Source of the DNA: Strigamia acuminata
Lineage: Eukaryota; Arthropoda; Chilopoda; Geophilomorpha; Linotaeniidae
Length of the DNA: 64,000 nucleotides
Reading direction: 5' to 3'
NCBI GenBank assembly: GCA_949358305.1
Contig: OX442314.1
Location: 44,896,581-44,960,580 of the forward strand
Below are positions 59,088-64,000 of the stretch, piece by piece. Made by a program: the position numbers and the translations under genes. The notes under the pieces are model-generated. The model was given only the letters and a program-made list of their open reading frames with translations, had not been told where the DNA came from and ran no database searches. Position 1 is the stretch's first letter. The number at the start of each line of letters is the position of its first letter.

Positions 59088-62000
59088 ATGGCTGAGGAAG
59101 GAGGGGATGAGGAAATGCTTGAAATCGAGCATCATGACGAGAATTGGGACCAGGACATTAACGTAGTTCCACCCGATCAGGTAGTAGTCGGCATCGCCGC
59201 ACGAGATTTAGCTCCGTGCGGTCGAATTAAAGATACACTTGACTAATACTTGACATGAACGCTCTGCGTTCGAAATAGTGTATAATTATTATACTAATAT
59301 CCACGATCGCGAGAGCGATTGTATTTTCTCCTATTATTTGTCTTCAAGGACGCGATAGCAGACAAACTGTCGCCTCGCTCCTTGAAGATGACTCACGACA
59401 ATTGACACGAACGAGACAAAGGAAACGAGCTTTCTTTTTATATTCCAGAAATGGGAATAATTTATTGGATAGATTTTGGAATAATTTATAGAACGTTGTT
59501 TTCTATTTTTATTTGTTATTTTATTTGCGAATTTTTCCGATGACACTAATTTATTTTAGATTCGTTTTTAACTCGACTTTAACTCCGAATTTTGGAGTTA
59601 TTATTAAATAAATTTATTTCTTTACAAGTTAATTCACGACAAGAACATTTGTTTACATGTTCTAAAATTGTCATTGGAGATTTTCACGAACGATTTCGCG
59701 AATTTATTGGTTTAATACGAATTTACAGTTTAATTTTAAATTAAATAATCCGAAGAAAAATTTCCGGATTAATACGCTCGATTCCGTCTCGTGGTTATCA
59801 TTGGACGTGAACCAGATGTGCCAAGAAGACTCTTTTCTTCCTGACAAGGACGAATCAATGAACAGGAATAGGACTCGACGAACGGTCGCACGTTTCAGCG
59901 ACGTTCCTCGAGCCCACCCCCTATTTATCTCCGTGTTATTGGCGATTTTATTAATTATTTTGTTTCCATCATTGCAGATGGAGCTCCGAGGCACGTGGGG
60001 AGCGCTCAGCCCCGCATGCATAGTGCGAGCGGGCATTTATCGAGGCGTACTGCCCGATTTTCTGCGCCGCTGCTTTGGCGAAGATGCAAAGCCATACCGC
60101 CTGCGCGTATTATTTTCGCGCGCCCTCGCCAAGCGTTGGGTTAACGATTGTACACTCCTGGACGCGTTCCCGGAGTCGGTGCGAAACGTCGTCGCTGCAG
60201 AGCTCGCTCGCATCGATGACCCGAAGTCACCAATCTTCCACCCGGCCCTGTCGAGCCAATACTCCGGCAGGCCGGCGGAGGAGCATGTGTTGTTCGCGTG
60301 GCAAGCGGCCGAGACCGAGGAGGCCCGCGAAGAAGTGTATCAACACTACCGCCAGCAGCTAATCGACACTGCGCCGGCGGTTGCAGAGCGGATTTTGCAA
60401 GACGACGGAATGAGCACCGCCGATATACATCTGTGGTGCGAGCAGATTCGGCAGGGAGAAGTTACGCCACAGTGGCGACCGAGAATGGGGATTCTCACGT
60501 CACAAGCTGAAATGTGGCAACTCCACTATTTGGGAATTCTCGGCCCCAAGTATAATTTCCCAAGGAAGCGCAAGCGCTCCAAGGGAACCGGGGGCAGCGA
60601 ATCGCGCTCCCCGGGACGGTCGAAGAAACAGTGCGTCGAACAGCACTCGACCGTCAACGACGGAGCGGGAACGTCAGCGCAGCCACCGCGCGACCCCGCA
60701 AATTACACCAGACCAAGGGTGTTCGTCAACCGTCAGATGAAAGACGGTAAAGAGACTCGAGAAGTCTGGATTTCGGGTGACGAAGAGCGAGTCTCTCGTC
60801 CCCGTGTCGGCAGACATCCGCTGACTCACCGTGAGCAGCGGAAACGAGACCGCAAAGAGCGGTATTTCGCTCGCTGCGAGGCGCGGGGAATTCCCCTTCC
60901 CGAACACGCTCTCAAAGCAATCGAAGCGAAGGAAGCGAGAGAGGCACGATCGAAGTCGAGTGGCCGATCTTCCGGGGAGCGTCGCGTCCTAGCGCCAGAC
61001 ACGCGGGACCTTCGCGAGATCATCACTCAAATGAAACGCAAGAAGTTATCGCGTTTCGACCCCGCGATGCAGTTCGCCCGCAAGATGGGCGTCGTCGAGC
61101 ATGGTACCGTGATTCCACACGAAGTGGCACGGTGGTTAAGCGAATATGTCAATTCGCGACCCACGGCCGTCGTTCCGCCGACGAGCACCGTCACGTCCGC
61201 CCCGGCGCCTCAAGTCACGGCGACTGAGGCACAAGCGACGTTGCCACCGCCAGCACAACAGTCTTTGACGTTGCTGTTGCCGACGCAGCCATCGACGTCG
61301 CAACCGTTGCCGGCACAGCAGTCCTTGACGCTGCCGCCGCCGACGCAGCCTCCGCCGCCGCCACCGCCGATGCCGGGTTCGAGCACTACGCCGAACTTGG
61401 CCGTCGACGACTCCGTGATGTTGCCCGTTCACCAGAGCATTGCGCGGGAATGCCATAACGCCCGATTCGGAGAATACTACCCGAGCAAGGCAAGACACGA
61501 CCGCACCGCGATGTGGTATGAACAGCGTGACGAAAACGCACGGCTGGCTCGAGAAGCAGCCAATCCATCGATCGAAGAGCTCTTGGCCTTCGCATTTGTG
61601 ATGGAGGACCCGAGGGCCGCCGCCGCTGCTCTGCAGGGCGCCGACGTCACTCAGCGCCATTTCGTCGAGTGGGGGATTTCGATGATGCGGCACCACTCGC
61701 GCGCGTTCGCTGCAGATCCTGATCGCAGCAACCCTGTAAATCGGCGCAGTCTACAGCTGGCTTTGACGAAAATCATGGTCCAGTTATTGACCCCCTCGCT
61801 CTTTGGGGTCGGACGACAAGCGATGGCCTGTTGGTCCGTAGTAGACAGAGAGGGTGTGCAGATACCTCGCGCACTCGTTGGGGAATGGAGCGCCATTCTC
61901 CCCAACCCGGCGATGACTCGCTTCGAGCTGACCCGGGACGTGGTGAACCCCGAATGGGAGGGGTATAAGTTGCGGAGCATGGCCTTCCGCCACGCCGTTA

Positions 62001-62806
62001 CCACGTGGGAGCCAACACCGTCAGCGCAGTCACACGCAATGATGGTCACGAGTGAAGAGCCGATGGAGAGCGACGCCGCCTCTTCGACTGCTTCACGTGG
62101 AGCCCCAACTCCACCTCCGCCGCCGCCACCGATGCCACCAGCGGCGACACCACAGACACCCGTCCTATCAAATGCGGCGGGTAAGCCCAGACGCTTGTTA
62201 TGTCGGACGCCACCAACGATGTCCGCCGCTCGCCAGAGCCTGACGCCTCCCGCAGCCCAACAAGCGCGGGAAGAGACTGTCCAACAAGCGGTAGTTCCGA
62301 AGAGCGCCAAGCCAGCGAAAGCGGCGAAGCTTCAGACGAACTATTATGAGAAGTTGTGTGACGAGTTCTCTCAGCTGTCGATGACGACGGCGACGCGCAA
62401 ATTCATCCTCGCGCAGAGAGACAAAGGGAAATCGGTATTCGTTTGGCTACACAACCAGGTGCGCCAGACCACCGATTTGATCCTCCATCAGCGTTTGCTG
62501 AGGGCCCACCGGGCGCCTCGAACGGCCGCGGAGGCGAACGCAATCCGGCACACCAATTCCGGGTTTTCGGCGTTCATTCCGCGGGTTTGGCTGCATGAGA
62601 GGAGGCGTGCCCCGTACGAGCCAGCCGGCGGCCACGATTTGTGCTTTATTTCCGAGCACGAGGACCCCCGCGACCAGTCTTCAGCCTTGGTTGGAGATCT
62701 GGTTTTGCCGCCCGGCGTTGTGCCGCCCGGCGCTGAGCCGCCCGTCCCTGGAGTGAGTTTCGCCCAGGCGATGGATCCAGCGTCGGGTCCCAGCAAGAAG
62801 GATTGA
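59088..62806 (+). CDS. Element C third ORF (ORF3), spliced, unknown function
   Basis: Exon 1 (59088-59180, 31 codons) starts MAEEGGDEEMLE, contains HHDENWDQD like B exon 1 (EEDENWDEQ), and ends CCCGATCAG/GTAGTA in phase 0. Exon 2 starts at 59978 after CATCATTGCAG, phase 0. The frame is open for 59 codons upstream of that acceptor, but this is intron with a pyrimidine tract that mimics a membrane segment. The protein shows the family layout: EMWQLHYLGILG, a basic linker (PRKRKRSKG), a proline run, the middle part (WYEQRDENARL; RQAMACWSVVDREGV), a second proline run, and the C-terminal part (VFVWLHNQVR, LHQRLLRAHR, VWLHERRR, ISEHEDPRDQ). No known catalytic motif, signal peptide or transmembrane region. 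Confidence 0.82.
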
Positions 62807-62830
62807 TCGCTCCGAACACCGGCGGTCAGA

Positions 62831-62845
62831 GCTGGGAGGGGGACG
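62831..62845 (+). promoter_or_regulatory. Polypurine tract of element C
   Basis: GCTGGGAGGGGGACG abuts the 3' LTR. Confidence 0.75.
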
Positions 62846-63844
62846 TGTGGTGACCCGACTGGGGTGGGGCACGAAGAGTTTCTCTCGTGGCCTACATACG
62901 GGTAAAGAAGGGGAGTCGCACGCGCGCCTCCCTTCCCTCAGAGCATTGACATCCAGTCAATGGACGGGCGTCTGCCCTGGGGGAGTGGGGGAGATTCGTC
63001 TTCTCCACTATTGGGTGGCTTTAGTCACCTGTCACCCCCCGCTTTGTGCAAAGGAATTCGCCTTGCACTGAGCGGGGAGAACCAACACAAAAATCAACCA
63101 AGATACACGTAAAAGCCAAACGTCCTAAAACGATCAAGCCTAAGTACAAAGACTTCAGGAGTGACCTAGGACAAGGGACTTTCAACGTGAGTACGATTGA
63201 TTTGTGTTAACCTCCGCAGAGTAACCTGCGAAACAAGATTACCACACTATTTTAGCAAGCCAGCTAGAAATAGTAAACCTACTCCAATTTAGCGAGTTGT
63301 GCAGACAAACGGTCGCACAAGCCTAAATTGCAGTAACCACGACGAGCGTTCCCGCCGCTGTGTGTATCGCCGGGAACCACCAAGCGTCCGCCGCTGTGTG
63401 ATCGCCGGACACCTAAACAAAACCCTAAACCTAGACAACAGACCAGAAGTAAGACCTTTCAGGCATTCACTCGCGCCCGACCAGCGTGAGCCCGAAGGAC
63501 CGAACGAGAAACGTGAGACGAGGACGCCATTCATTGCCACGCCGGCCCAAGACGACACCACGTTGCCACGCGGACGCCATCTTGGATCCAGAGCGCCAAC
63601 AAAGGACGACCTCGACCAGTTTCCCGCCAACTTCACACACCCCAACCTTTTACCTTTTTATTCCCTTACATATTTTATCCCTTTTACCTGTACATTCCCG
63701 TATAATAAATACATTTATTATATTTACCATTTTACATTGTTTGCCGTTTCACGTTATTTGGGTAACCGCTTGATTAAAGCGGTATTGCGAGATTAGAGAG
63801 TGACTCATACCACGTATCAGCGACAGACCGAGTTGAGCGCGACA
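62846..63844 (+). repeat. 3' LTR of element C (999 bp)
   Basis: It has the same length as the 5' LTR, and no difference was found by eye. It ends GAGCGCGACA, followed by the AGCT target duplication. Confidence 0.96.
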
Positions 63845-63915
63845 AGCTATATGACGATTGTCTTGTATTGTGGCCATACAAATCGGTGAATGTTGGACAG
63901 TGAGAATGAAATGAA
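63845..63915 (-). CDS. Unknown host exon, 5' part, on the far side of element C
   Basis: The minus strand reads FHSHCPTFTDLYGHNTRQSS up to the AGCT duplication. A possible acceptor (AAGTTAG) sets the start at 63915. The frame joins that of 50191-50371 when element C is ignored. The last 85 bases of the window beyond it are AT-rich with no feature. Confidence 0.4.
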
Positions 63916-64000
63916 ACTAACTTAACAAAAATAATATAAGAAAGCACATGCAAATATTTTGCATTCATCACTACCTAGTGACAGTTTTTTTTTAAATAAC

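Larger units (their letters stand above)
50372..63844 (+). mobile_element. Element C: complete Ty3/gypsy-type LTR retrotransposon (13.5 kb)
   Basis: Both LTRs are 999 bp (50372-51370 and 62846-63844) and appear identical. The flanking 4-bp duplication is AGCT (50368-50371 and 63845-63848). The internal order is PBS, gag, frameshift site, pol, hairpin array, spliced ORF3 and polypurine tract. All reading frames are open, so it is a young and possibly active copy. It is the sister of B: same PBS, same frameshift design, homologous ORF3, but a different LTR. Confidence 0.97.

Noticed and set aside
59801-59977. Possible signal anchor of an envelope protein in C ORF3
   Set aside because: It is a pyrimidine-rich intron end; homology to B starts after the acceptor at 59978.
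61651-62310. 219-aa minus-strand ORF over C ORF3
   Set aside because: Antisense shadow of the ORF3 frame.

Overview
This is animal nuclear DNA, most likely from an invertebrate. The evidence is spliceosomal introns, Ty3/gypsy-type LTR retrotransposons, an hAT-like MITE, a fold-back element and an orphan DEG/ENaC channel exon. No bacterial gene organisation, rRNA or tRNA gene was seen. The unique DNA is AT-rich; the youngest transposons are visibly richer in GC. The species cannot be named from the sequence.

Layout. 1-6027 is the 3' half of element A (end of pol, a spliced third ORF, PPT, 3' LTR). 6028-9640 is unique-looking DNA with a DEG/ENaC exon on the minus strand and a solo LTR related to A and C. 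9959-20626 is a graveyard of smaller repeats: two copies of an LTR-like repeat R2, copies of a family R1 with intron-bearing gene remnants (one bromodomain-like), a 1.2 kb fold-back element, an hAT-like MITE carrying a 20-bp satellite, and short tandem repeats. 21015-48268 is element D, a gypsy-type element of about 14.4 kb on the minus strand (target duplication GTTT), split by element B. Element B (33568-46435, plus strand, 12.9 kb, target duplication AAGC) sits inside D's 5' leader and looks intact with LTRs of identical length. 48273-50367 holds a third R1 copy and an exon-like ORF. 50372-63844 is element C (plus strand, 13.5 kb, target duplication AGCT), also apparently intact, inserted into that ORF.

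How the elements work. Each complete element has an LTR, a PBS (tRNA-Pro-like in B and C, tRNA-Gln-like in D), a long gag with a CCHC knuckle, a pol (protease, RT, RNase H, integrase) reached by -1 frameshifting at A AAA AAC, a structured spacer, a large third ORF, a polypurine tract and the second LTR. The central finding is this third ORF. In A, B and C it is one homologous protein family of unknown function, split by an intron after a short acidic first exon whose splice phases fit exactly; it has no signal peptide or membrane segment and is not a recognisable envelope. D carries a different cysteine-rich third ORF behind a similar splice acceptor. The spacer before the third ORF contains a repeated hairpin with a conserved bulged A in C (three copies) and B (one copy), and other perfect hairpins in A.
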